DNA of 6,175 nucleotides from Planctomycetota bacterium (GTDB taxonomy: Bacteria; Planctomycetota; UBA1135; GCA-002686595). Position 1 is the first letter of the stretch, and each line of letters opens with the position of its first letter. Positions 1 through 5,822 of this stretch are shown piece by piece. The stretch covers positions 1 to 6,175 of the forward strand of contig JAJFFA010000114.1 in assembly GCA_021776885.1 (NCBI GenBank), read 5' to 3'. The translations under genes were made by a program, and so were the position numbers. A model generated the notes under the pieces. The model was given only the letters and a program-made list of their open reading frames with translations. It did no database searches and was not told where the DNA came from.

Positions 1-2
1 CC

Positions 3-1628
3 TTTTTGTATCTGTGCTTTTTGACCCCCCGGCGGGCCGCCTTGGCGCGTTGGATCGCCTGCGCCGGCGCGGACCAACGACCCAACGTCCTCTGGTTGAC
101 AGTCGAGGACATGTCGCCCTGGATCGCGTGCTACGGCGACGACACCGTTCCTACCCCGCACCTGGATCGACTCGCGCGGGAGGGCGTGCGCGATGCCCAC
201 GCCTTCGCCACCAGTCCGGTGTGTGCACCTGCGCGCTCGTCCCTGATCACCGGCATGTACGCCACGCGCATCGGGACCATGCACATGCGCACGGGACAGC
301 CGAGCAGCACGGCACTGGCGCGCGACCCTGGGGCGTACGACGGGATCCCCCGCTATCAGGGTGTGCCCCCGGCCTTCGTGCGCTGCTTTCCGGAACTGCT
401 GCGGGCAGAGGGCTACTACTGCAGCAACGCGGCCAAGACGGACTATCAGTTCGAGGCGCCCGCCACCGTCTGGGACGCGTCCGGAGGAGAGGCCCACTGG
501 CGCGACCGGGCCGAGGGGCAGCCGTTCTTCGCCGTGTTCAACCACGGCGGAACCCACGAGAGTCAGGCGTTTCCCACTGCGCGGCGGCGCGCGCAGGTCG
601 TCCGGGCGCAGGACGTGCCCGTGCCGCCGCTCTACCCCGACACGCCCGCGGTGCGCGACGCCCTGGCGCGCACGTACAACAACATCGCCGCCATGGATGC
701 CTGGGTCGGGGAGCGCCTCGACGAGCTCGAACAGGCGGGGCTGGCCGAGTCGACCGTCGTGGTCTTCTTCTCGGACCACGGCGTGGGGCTGCCGCGCGGG
801 AAGCGTTCGCCCTATGACCTGGGGACGCGGGTGCCCCTGATCGTGCGCTTTCCCGAGCGCGACGGCGCCGGCTCGACCGACATGCGCGTGGTCAGCTTCG
901 TCGACTTCGGACCCAGCGTCCTGTCCCTGTGTGGGATCGAGCCCGATCCGCGGCTGGACGGGACGGCGTTCCTGGGCGAGTTCGCGCGGGAGGGAAGCGG
1001 CCTGGCCTTCGCCCACGCCGACCGCTTCGACAGCGTGTACGACCGGGCCCGCTCGGTCAGCGACGGCCGCTTTCGCCTGGTGCGCAACGACCTCACCGAC
1101 CGGCCGCACCTGATCGACAACGCGTACCGCGAGCGACTGGCCATGACCGCAGACCTGGTCGCCCTGCGTGCCGACGGCGCGCCGGGGAGCGCACGCTGGC
1201 AGGTCGCCTCGCGCACGCGGCCCGCGGAGGAGCTGTATGACTCGGCGCAGGATCCGTGGGAGACCGTGAACCTGATCGAGGACCCGCAGCACGCGGCCAC
1301 CCTCGAGCGCCTGCGTGGGGCGCTGGACGCCTGGATCGAGAGCACCGGGGACCTGGGACTGGTGCTGCCCGAAGCACGCATGGTCGCCGAGCACCTGTGG
1401 CCGGGGCTCGAGCCACCGCAGACGGCGCCGGCACGACTGACCCTCGACGACGGGAGAATCTCGCTCGAGTCCCCCACCCCGGGCGCGTCCCTCGGGTATC
1501 GGCTCGACGGGGAAGGGGCCTGGACGGTGTACGCGGGGCCCTTCGAGCGACCGGCGGCCGAGCGTCTCGAGCTGCTGGCCCATCGCATCGGCTACGCGCC
1601 TGCGCGGCTCAGCGCGGAACTGCCCTGA
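3..1628 (+). CDS. Type I sulfatase, heparan-N-sulfatase-like, probably 5'-partial
   Basis: Formylglycine-dependent hydrolase that removes sulfate from sulfated sugars, expected to act outside the cytoplasm. Counting from the TTG at 6 as residue 1 (540 aa), the core opens with RPNVLW (25-30). The signature C-x-P-x-R is present as CAPAR, with Cys73 as the residue converted to formylglycine and Arg77 conserved. THESQ (183-187), SDHG (256-259) and GKRSPYDLGTRVPLIV (265-280) are the other family blocks. The spacing and wording recall N-sulfoglucosamine sulfohydrolase-like enzymes. Residues about 485-535 (GYRLDGEGAW...YAGPFERP...GYAPA) look like a chitobiase/hexosaminidase C-terminal beta domain. 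The first metal-site pair is Glu34-Asp35 where many sulfatases have Asp-Asp. The frame is open to the left edge, the first ATG (111) lies inside the core, and no convincing signal peptide is visible, so the true start is probably outside the window. Class is secure; substrate is not. Confidence 0.93.
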   Translation, partial: FLYLCFLTPRRAALARWIACAGADQRPNVLWLTVEDMSPWIACYGDDTVPTPHLDRLAREGVRDAHAFATSPVCAPARSSLITGMYATRIGTMHMRTGQPSSTALARDPGAYDGIPRYQGVPPAFVRCFPELLRAEGYYCSNAAKTDYQFEAPATVWDASGGEAHWRDRAEGQPFFAVFNHGGTHESQAFPTARRRAQVVRAQDVPVPPLYPDTPAVRDALARTYNNIAAMDAWVGERLDELEQAGLAESTVVVFFSDHGVGLPRGKRSPYDLGTRVPLIVRFPERDGAGSTDMRVVSFVDFGPSVLSLCGIEPDPRLDGTAFLGEFAREGSGLAFAHADRFDSVYDRARSVSDGRFRLVRNDLTDRPHLIDNAYRERLAMTADLVALRADGAPGSARWQVASRTRPAEELYDSAQDPWETVNLIEDPQHAATLERLRGALDAWIESTGDLGLVLPEARMVAEHLWPGLEPPQTAPARLTLDDGRISLESPTPGASLGYRLDGEGAWTVYAGPFERPAAERLELLAHRIGYAPARLSAELP

Positions 1629-1646
1629 CCCCTGCTGACCCCCGCC

Positions 1647-1689
1647 AGGGGCCGCCACGGGCACACGAGGAGCGATCGGCCCCTTTTCT
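1647..1689 (+). terminator. Possible intrinsic terminator after the sulfatase
   Basis: AGGGGCCG (1647-1654) and CGGCCCCT (1677-1684) are perfect 8-bp complements, and the right arm runs into a T-rich stretch (TTTTCTATT from 1684). The loop is 22 nt, which is long. A second hairpin, CCCCTG (1629-1634) with CAGGGG (1646-1651), competes for part of the left arm. The position is right: 18 nt after the sulfatase stop and just before the next gene's promoter region. Seen in sequence; function inferred. Confidence 0.4.
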
Positions 1690-1697
1690 ATTGCTAT

Positions 1698-1729
1698 CCA
1701 TCTATATAGCTGCCAAACTATATAGATGG
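1698..1729 (+). promoter_or_regulatory. Operator-like perfect inverted repeat over the ArsR-type gene start
   Basis: CCATCTATATAG (1698-1709) and CTATATAGATGG (1718-1729) are exact reverse complements separated by 8 nt. Each arm also contains the self-palindrome CTATATAG (1702-1709 and 1718-1725), centred 16 bp apart, suiting a dimeric winged-helix repressor. The start codon ATG (1726-1728) is part of the right arm. The site is a sharp AT-rich island in GC-rich DNA. The left TATATA (1703-1708) could be a -10 element giving an RNA start near 1715 and a leader of about 11 nt. No good -35 and no Shine-Dalgarno sequence are visible, so initiation may be weak or nearly leaderless. Autorepression by the adjacent regulator is the natural inference. 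Confidence 0.75.
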
Positions 1730-2058
1730 TCCAGATCACCGAGACCCTGGCTGCCCTCGCCGACCCGACGCGGCGCAGCATCGTCGGGCGACTGGCCCGG
1801 GGGTCGGCGACGGTCTCCGAGCTGGTGCAAGGCTTCGAGCTGACCCAGCCCACGATCTCGGCGCACCTGAAGGTGCTCGAGCGGGCCGGGCTGATCGCCC
1901 GCTCGCGGGTGGCCCAGACGCGTCCGTGCCGCTTGAAGCCCGAGGGCTTCAAGGCGCTGGAGGTGTGGTTGGGGCAGCTGCGTTCCGTGTACGCGGCGAA
2001 CTACGCCAGGCTGGACCAGGTGCTCGACGAACTGCAGAAACCCGACGAAGGAAACTAG
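1726..2058 (+). CDS. ArsR/SdpR-family winged-helix repressor
   Basis: A 110-aa DNA-binding protein of the ArsR superfamily, expected to act as a cytoplasmic dimer repressing its own operon. The hallmark ALADPTRRSIVGRLA spans residues 10-24. The helix-turn-helix follows as TVSELVQGFELTQPTISAHLKVLERAGLI (29-57, given here as a span), with a recognition helix around 40-52, then a wing (58-72) and a C-terminal helix (82-105). The length is normal for the family. The ELCVCD metal-binding box of arsenic/cadmium sensors is absent and there is only one cysteine (Cys68), so this is the non-metal SdpR-like branch that commonly sits beside SRPBCC genes. ATG 1726 is chosen because only a short N-terminal tail before the conserved core is usual. 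The inverted repeat overlapping this start is the probable binding site. The effector is unknown. Confidence 0.93.
   Translation: MVQITETLAALADPTRRSIVGRLARGSATVSELVQGFELTQPTISAHLKVLERAGLIARSRVAQTRPCRLKPEGFKALEVWLGQLRSVYAANYARLDQVLDELQKPDEGN
2048..2052 (+). promoter_or_regulatory. Ribosome binding site for the AHSA1/SRPBCC gene
   Basis: AAGGA lies inside the last codons of the repressor gene, 10 nt before ATG 2063. Its position within the upstream coding region supports translational coupling of the two genes. Confidence 0.55.
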
Positions 2059-2062
2059 CCTG

Positions 2063-2530
2063 ATGAAGCCCCTCGAGCTCACGAACCCGACGCCCACTTC
2101 GACGCGCATCGTGCGCGCGTTCGACGCTCCCCTTGCGCTCGTCTGGCGCGCGCACACCGATCCGGAGATCGTCAAGCGCTGGGCGACCGGGCCTGCCGAC
2201 CACTCGCTCAGCGTGTGTGAGATCGACTTTCGGGTCGGTGGCCGCGCACGCTACGTCTGGAAGAACCCCCAGTTCGAGATGGGCATGAACGCCGAGTTCC
2301 TCGAGATCGTCGAGCACGAGCGCATCGTCCACACCGAGGACTACGAGGGCTGGCCGGAAGGGCGCAGCACCGTGACCTCGAACTTCGCCGAGGCGGGTGG
2401 GCGCACGACGATCACCGTCGAGATCGAGTACCTGACCCAGGAGGCGCGCGATGCGGCGATGCAGCCCGGCTTCGCCGAGGGCTACGAGGCCTCCTTCAAG
2501 AATCTCGACTCGCTCCTGAAGGAGCTTTGA
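2063..2530 (+). CDS. AHSA1/SRPBCC-domain protein (cytoplasmic)
   Basis: A 155-aa single-domain protein of the SRPBCC (START/Bet v1-like) fold, AHSA1 branch, which forms a hydrophobic cavity for small ligands. Family landmarks in order are IVRAFDAPLALVWRAHTDPE (residues 16-35), KRWATGP (38-44), DFRVGGRARYVW (55-66), FLEIVEHERIVHTE (79-92), the strand block TTITVEIEYLTQEARDAA (about 114-131), and the C-terminal helix FAEGYEASFKNLDSLLKEL (137-155). The length matches stand-alone members and there is no signal peptide. It begins 4 nt after the repressor stop and has its own Shine-Dalgarno inside that gene. ArsR-type repressor plus AHSA1 protein is a recurrent bacterial pair. The likely role is ligand binding or small-molecule modification linked to the repressor; the ligand cannot be inferred. 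'Activator of Hsp90 ATPase' is only the fold-family label. Confidence 0.92.
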   Translation: MKPLELTNPTPTSTRIVRAFDAPLALVWRAHTDPEIVKRWATGPADHSLSVCEIDFRVGGRARYVWKNPQFEMGMNAEFLEIVEHERIVHTEDYEGWPEGRSTVTSNFAEAGGRTTITVEIEYLTQEARDAAMQPGFAEGYEASFKNLDSLLKEL

Positions 2531-2545
2531 GTCGATCCCGACGCA

Positions 2546-2572
2546 CGCTGCGCGCGGGCGCAGCGCGCAGCG
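2546..2572 (+). other. Strong GC hairpin between the two SRPBCC genes
   Basis: CGCTGCGCGC (2546-2555) and GCGCGCAGCG (2563-2572) form a perfect 10-bp stem with a 7-nt loop (GGGCGCA). It starts 16 nt after the AHSA1 stop and ends 33 nt before ATG 2605. No T-run follows (next bases are CTTCCATCC), so it is not a classic terminator. It may stabilise the upstream mRNA or partly attenuate the downstream gene. Structure seen; role inferred. Confidence 0.5.
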
Positions 2573-2604
2573 CTTCCATCCCCCCCTTGCCCCACCTCGA
2601 AGTG

Positions 2605-3189
2605 ATGAACTCGATTCTCGTCTCCTGCCTTCTCGCTGCTGGCCTGCTCGTCGTGAGCTCCTGCGCTGCCTGTCCCGAATCGACACCTCCCCCGCCGGCC
2701 GAGAAGCCGACGGCAGAGGTCGAGCTGCCGGAGGCGGAGATGGCCAAGGTCGAGACCCTCGAGTTCAAGACCGTGATCGACGCCCCGGTGGAGGAGGTCT
2801 GGGAGTTCATGTTCAGCGCCGAGGGCTACCCGCAGTGGACGACGCCGTTCATGGCGGGGTGCTACTTCGAGGGCTCCTGGGAGGAGGGCAAGCCCATGCG
2901 CTTCCTCGTGGCGGGCAGCGGGATGCTGGCCATCATCGCGGAGAATCGGCTGCATGAGTCGCTCTCCATCCAGCACGTCGGGTTCGTCATGAACGGGGTC
3001 GAGGACACCAGCAGCGCGGGGGTGCGCAGCTGGGCGCCCGCCTACGAGAACTACCGCTTCGCGAGCGTGCCCGGCGGGACCGAGGTCAGCGTCGAGCACG
3101 AGGTGCTCGCCGGCTTCGAGGCCAACATGATGGGCAACACCTGGCCCAAGGCCCTGGCCAAGCTCAAAGAGCTGTGCGAGGCCGACTGA
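2605..3189 (+). CDS. Predicted SRPBCC-domain lipoprotein
   Basis: A 194-aa protein with an N-terminal lipoprotein signal and an SRPBCC-like ligand-binding domain. From ATG 2605, residues 1-19 form a hydrophobic segment ending in lipobox VSSC, with Cys20 as the likely lipidated residue. A Pro/Glu-rich linker (24-45, PESTPPPPAEKP then acidic) follows. The domain runs from about 50 to 192: EFKTVIDAPVEEVWEFMFS (53-71), YPQWTTPF (75-82), IIAENRLHESLSIQHVGF (110-127), TEVSVEHEVLAGFE (159-172) and a closing helix WPKALAKLKELCE (180-192). The frame is open upstream to 2527, but that extension is not signal-like. The n-region lacks Lys/Arg, which is atypical. An in-frame ATG at 2740 (Met46), preceded by GGAGG, falls at the domain boundary and could yield a cytoplasmic form. 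The gene lies 74 nt after the AHSA1 gene, probably in the same operon. The exact partner or ligand is unknown. Confidence 0.82.
   Translation: MNSILVSCLLAAGLLVVSSCAACPESTPPPPAEKPTAEVELPEAEMAKVETLEFKTVIDAPVEEVWEFMFSAEGYPQWTTPFMAGCYFEGSWEEGKPMRFLVAGSGMLAIIAENRLHESLSIQHVGFVMNGVEDTSSAGVRSWAPAYENYRFASVPGGTEVSVEHEVLAGFEANMMGNTWPKALAKLKELCEAD
2730..2734 (+). promoter_or_regulatory. Internal Shine-Dalgarno-like GGAGG before in-frame ATG 2740
   Basis: GGAGG ends 5 nt before an in-frame ATG (2740-2742) that encodes Met46 of the SRPBCC lipoprotein, exactly where linker gives way to domain. It is stronger than the site before ATG 2605, where only GAAGTG is seen. It could arise by chance from Glu/Ala codons. 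Confidence 0.3.
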
Positions 3190-3202
3190 GGCGGGCCGGC
3201 GC

Positions 3203-4057
3203 TCAGCGGCGCGGGATGTCGAAGACGCGCACCTCGCTGGCGCGGTCGGCGAGGGGCTCGGAGAGGCTGCCGTCCGGAGTGGCGAAGGCGCTCTGGCCGC
3301 CGAGGACGAAGCCCGACCAGGGGCCGTGGGCAAGGACGCCGGTCGAGTCGACGCCGAGCACCGGGGCGCCCGTGCGGCGCGCCGTGCTGGCGATCCAGGC
3401 GTGCAGGCTCCGGGCGTGCTCCGGCCAGTCCGCGGCGGGGGCGGCCCAGCCGTAGGGCACCAGGACCAGGTCCGGGCGGGCGGCGAAGAGAGGCGTGACG
3501 AGGGCGTCCTCGAAGGTGTCCGCGCAGATCAGGAGGGCGATGCGGCCGAGGCGTGTGTCGGCCCAGGACGGCTCGGCCGGATCGCCCGGCGCGCCGCTGG
3601 TGCCCGGCGTGTACGGCGGGTCCATCAGCTCCCGCAGCACGTTCCGCTTGCGGTGGCGCAGGAGCAGGGTGCCATCGCGGTCGATCAGCACGGCCGCGTT
3701 GTACAGGTGCTCGCCATCGCGCTCGGCCAGGCCCACGGCCAGCATCAGGTCGTGGCGGCGGGCGAGTCCCGCCAGGCGTTCGGTGGTCGGGCCCGGGATC
3801 GGGTCGGCCTGGGCGTGGGCCGTCGGGTTGACCCAGCCGAAGAGGCAGGCTTCCGGGAAGCAGGCGATGTCCGCCCCCTGCGCGGCCGCTTCAGCCAGAG
3901 CCGCGTCGATGCGCTCGAAGGCCGCCTCGCGCTCGCCGTCCACCAGGATCTGGCAGGCGGCGACGCGCAGGGGAGCCGGGGACGGCGTGGGCGGGACGCT
4001 GCAGGACAGGGCGAAGGTGGCGAGGATCCACCCGGGGGCGGAGTTCGTTTGCACCAC
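3203..4057 (-). CDS. Nitrilase-superfamily amidohydrolase with lipoprotein-like N terminus
   Basis: A carbon-nitrogen hydrolase that cleaves amide or nitrile C-N bonds through a Glu-Lys-Cys triad. With GTG 4057 as start the protein is 284 aa, close to the usual 260-300. Triad residues are visible in their motifs: Glu69 in CFPEA, Lys137 in RHRKRN, and nucleophile Cys178 in LLICAD. The domain starts at LRVAACQ (30-36) and ends at residue 284. Residues 10-19 (WILATFALSC) are hydrophobic and end in a lipobox-like ALSC followed by a Ser/Pro-rich linker, suggesting membrane anchoring. The -3 position is Ala rather than Leu and there is no basic n-region, so export is uncertain. GTG 4057 or 4054 are the only usual starts between the protease stop and the domain; no clear Shine-Dalgarno precedes them. 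It lies 23 nt downstream of the protease gene, likely in one operon. Substrate unknown. Confidence 0.88.
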   Translation of the reverse strand: MVQTNSAPGWILATFALSCSVPPTPSPAPLRVAACQILVDGEREAAFERIDAALAEAAAQGADIACFPEACLFGWVNPTAHAQADPIPGPTTERLAGLARRHDLMLAVGLAERDGEHLYNAAVLIDRDGTLLLRHRKRNVLRELMDPPYTPGTSGAPGDPAEPSWADTRLGRIALLICADTFEDALVTPLFAARPDLVLVPYGWAAPAADWPEHARSLHAWIASTARRTGAPVLGVDSTGVLAHGPWSGFVLGGQSAFATPDGSLSEPLADRASEVRVFDIPRR

Positions 4058-4080
4058 GGCGGGGCGAGTGGGGCGCCGCC

Positions 4081-5772
4081 CTACGGGCAGAACTTGACCG
4101 CCAGGCCGTCCGTCAGGTTGAAGCCCTCGGGGCCGCCCATGGGGTCGCGGAACCAGTACTGGAAGTTCCAGGTCGAGCCCGGGGTGATGGCGCCCGCCCC
4201 GGCGTTCGCCGGCGGGGCGCCCAGGTCGAGGGCGCGGGAGTTGGCGCCGAAGCCGTCCGCGGCCGTGACCGGCAGCAGGCGGAAGATGGCGTTCGAGCCC
4301 GCGCCGACACAGCGCAGGCCCTCGCCGAAGGGCACCTGGATCTGGGTGTCGCCGTAGTAGAAGAGGCCGAAGGTGCCGGGGACCACGTCGAGGGCTTCGA
4401 GGGTCAGGTTGTTGGACGCCATGCGGGTCGAGCCCGAGTAGGCCATCACGCCGCCGCCTGCCGAGAAGGAGTTCGGGCGGCCGCGGCAGTAGTTGACGGC
4501 TCCGCAGTAGAGCGGGAGGCACGAGGCCTCGGCGCGATTGCGCATGCGCGTCACCGCGCGCGGGTGGAAGTAGGTCGTGATGTTCGCGTTGCCACCCGGG
4601 CACAGGTGGCAGTAGCTCATGATCGTGCCCATGTCGGTGCACGTGTTGGGGCAGTCGTCGATCGGCGGGTTGTAGTCGAAGGTGTGCGGCGACCCGAAGT
4701 TGTGGCCCGCCTCGTGGGAGATCACGTAGAAGTCCCAGGTCAGGGGACCCTGGGTGGCGGGGCTGTCCGGCAGGCGGCCGAAGTGGGTGATGTTGGCGCT
4801 GACCGCGAAGCCGAAGGAGCTGTTGCAGAGGGTCTCGAGGTAGGCGACTCCCCCACCCAGGCCGGCTCCGCTGACGAAGTGCGCCAGGTGGCCGTTGTTG
4901 GGGATGTTGCCCATCCAGGCCAGGCGGAACTCGTTCAGCAGGTCGCCCGCGCTCGAGCCCGGGACGTCCGGGGTGGCCCAGCCGTCGTTGACGTCCGTGT
5001 GGAAGCCCAGGTGCACCGGGACGAGCTCGACGTCGACCTGCTCGCGGTAGCGGTACGCGACCGCGCTGAGCAGCATGATCGTGTAGTTGCGCATCCCGTT
5101 GTACGTGTTGAAGCGCGTGAAGAGCTGGTAGTCCGTCTCCCAGGCGACGCGACACTCGAGGGTCTCGATCGAGCCCGAGACCTGACCGCTGCCCGGGGTC
5201 GTCGGCGGGGCCGGGGCCTGGGCGCCGGCCGTGGTCAGGAGCGCGCCCTCGCAGGACGCATCGAAGGTCGCGCCCAGGGCATCCAGCTCACGGCCGCTGA
5301 TCAGGCGCGCGCCCGGGCGCTGCCAGGTGCCGTCCGGCCCCGGCTCCGCCAAGAGGTGCACCCACTCGCCCGCCGTGCGGTACCCGCCGCGCGAGCCGCT
5401 GGCCGAGAAGCCGAAGAAGGCCTCGGAGGTCGGGTCGCCCGCGACCTGCCCGCTCCAGATCGAGACCTGGCTGGTGTCGACGCCGAAGCCCTGGGAGACG
5501 CCGTCGAGGACCAGCTCGGCGCGCGAGAAGTCGACGCGCACGCGCTCGAGCTCCAGGACCACGTCGGCGCCGCCGGGGAAGGGCACGTTGACGAGGCGCA
5601 CCGCGTCCAGGCTAGCGGCGTTGAGCTGGGCGATCAGGGCCGCATCGAGGACCAGCTCCTCGCCCGAGCGGCCGGGGTCCTGCGTGGCCGTGCGCTGGAG
5701 CGGGAAGAACTGGGTCGGCGTCTGGCTGCTGAAGCCGAGGAGCGCCAGGGGCAGCAGGATGGAGGAAATCAT
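4081..5772 (-). CDS. Secreted metzincin zinc metalloprotease (M12B/reprolysin-like) with C-terminal lineage module
   Basis: A predicted extracellular zinc endopeptidase of 563 aa. Residues 1-18 form a hydrophobic Sec signal (MISSILLPLALLGFSSQT). An N-terminal prodomain follows (about 25-175; FSGQV-type block WSGQVAGDPTSEAFFGFS at 106-123). The catalytic zinc motif HEAGHNFGSPH (353-363) gives ligands His353, His357 and His363 and catalytic Glu354. The Met-turn GTIMSY (382-387, Met385) confirms a metzincin. Cys-rich segments around 374-391 suggest disulfides. The C-terminal ~135 residues (NYCRGRPNS from 427 to the final KFCP) form a separate beta-rich module that I recall, unnamed, in planctomycete secreted proteins. 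ATG 5772 has AGGGA 4 nt upstream; an in-frame TTG at 5793 would add seven residues including two Arg, which would give the signal peptide a basic n-region. The gene lies between the PfpI-like and nitrilase genes with short gaps. Substrate specificity is unknown. Confidence 0.92.
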   Translation of the reverse strand: MISSILLPLALLGFSSQTPTQFFPLQRTATQDPGRSGEELVLDAALIAQLNAASLDAVRLVNVPFPGGADVVLELERVRVDFSRAELVLDGVSQGFGVDTSQVSIWSGQVAGDPTSEAFFGFSASGSRGGYRTAGEWVHLLAEPGPDGTWQRPGARLISGRELDALGATFDASCEGALLTTAGAQAPAPPTTPGSGQVSGSIETLECRVAWETDYQLFTRFNTYNGMRNYTIMLLSAVAYRYREQVDVELVPVHLGFHTDVNDGWATPDVPGSSAGDLLNEFRLAWMGNIPNNGHLAHFVSGAGLGGGVAYLETLCNSSFGFAVSANITHFGRLPDSPATQGPLTWDFYVISHEAGHNFGSPHTFDYNPPIDDCPNTCTDMGTIMSYCHLCPGGNANITTYFHPRAVTRMRNRAEASCLPLYCGAVNYCRGRPNSFSAGGGVMAYSGSTRMASNNLTLEALDVVPGTFGLFYYGDTQIQVPFGEGLRCVGAGSNAIFRLLPVTAADGFGANSRALDLGAPPANAGAGAITPGSTWNFQYWFRDPMGGPEGFNLTDGLAVKFCP

Positions 5773-5776
5773 GGTG

Positions 5777-5781
5777 TCCCT
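5777..5781 (-). promoter_or_regulatory. Ribosome binding site for the metalloprotease
   Basis: On the minus strand AGGGA stands 4 nt before ATG 5772. It supports this ATG over the in-frame TTG at 5793, which has no comparable site. Confidence 0.5.
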
Positions 5782-5798
5782 AGGATACCTCAACCCGC

Positions 5799-5822
5799 GG
5801 GGCGTACGGAGGCGTACGCCTC
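5799..5822 (-). repeat. Hairpin immediately after the PfpI-like gene
   Basis: On the plus strand GGCGTACG (5801-5808) pairs perfectly with CGTACGCC (5813-5820) around a 4-nt loop. The right half, GGCGTACGCC (5811-5820), is itself a 10-bp palindrome, and GGCGTACG occurs twice in tandem 10 bp apart. On the minus strand the stem begins directly after the TGA of the PfpI-like gene and ends 28 nt before ATG 5772. No T-run follows. It could be an mRNA-stabilising or partial termination structure, or a protein-binding site. Confidence 0.5.

Noticed and set aside
14..817. A 267-codon plus-strand frame overlapping the sulfatase
   Set aside because: Arg/Gly-rich with no domain, fully inside the sulfatase coding region in another frame.
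1726..2058. Arsenic or heavy-metal sensor
   Set aside because: No ELCVCD-type metal site and only one cysteine; the neighbouring SRPBCC genes fit the non-metal branch.
1702..2175. A minus-strand frame opposite the ArsR-type repressor, possibly divergent from the palindromic site
   Set aside because: It runs across the operator and antisense to the repressor, has no recognisable domain, and the repressor frame is unmistakable.
3190..3202. Bidirectional terminator between the convergent stop codons
   Set aside because: The 13-nt gap contains only the short palindrome GCCGGC and no T/A tracts on either side; too weak to call.
2482..3333. A 283-codon minus-strand open frame opposite the SRPBCC lipoprotein gene
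   Set aside because: Composition is typical of antisense frames in GC-rich DNA, and the plus strand encodes a clear signal peptide and SRPBCC domain.
3326..4357. A 343-codon plus-strand open frame opposite the nitrilase and protease genes
   Set aside because: Low-complexity Gly/Arg/Ala composition with no recognisable motif; it is antisense to two genes with complete catalytic signatures.
3203..5155. A single 650-codon minus-strand open frame covering the nitrilase gene and continuing upstream
   Set aside because: Only the part below 4057 is nitrilase. The rest is an Arg/Pro/Gly/His-rich out-of-frame reading of the metalloprotease, whose own frame carries the zinc motif and Met-turn.
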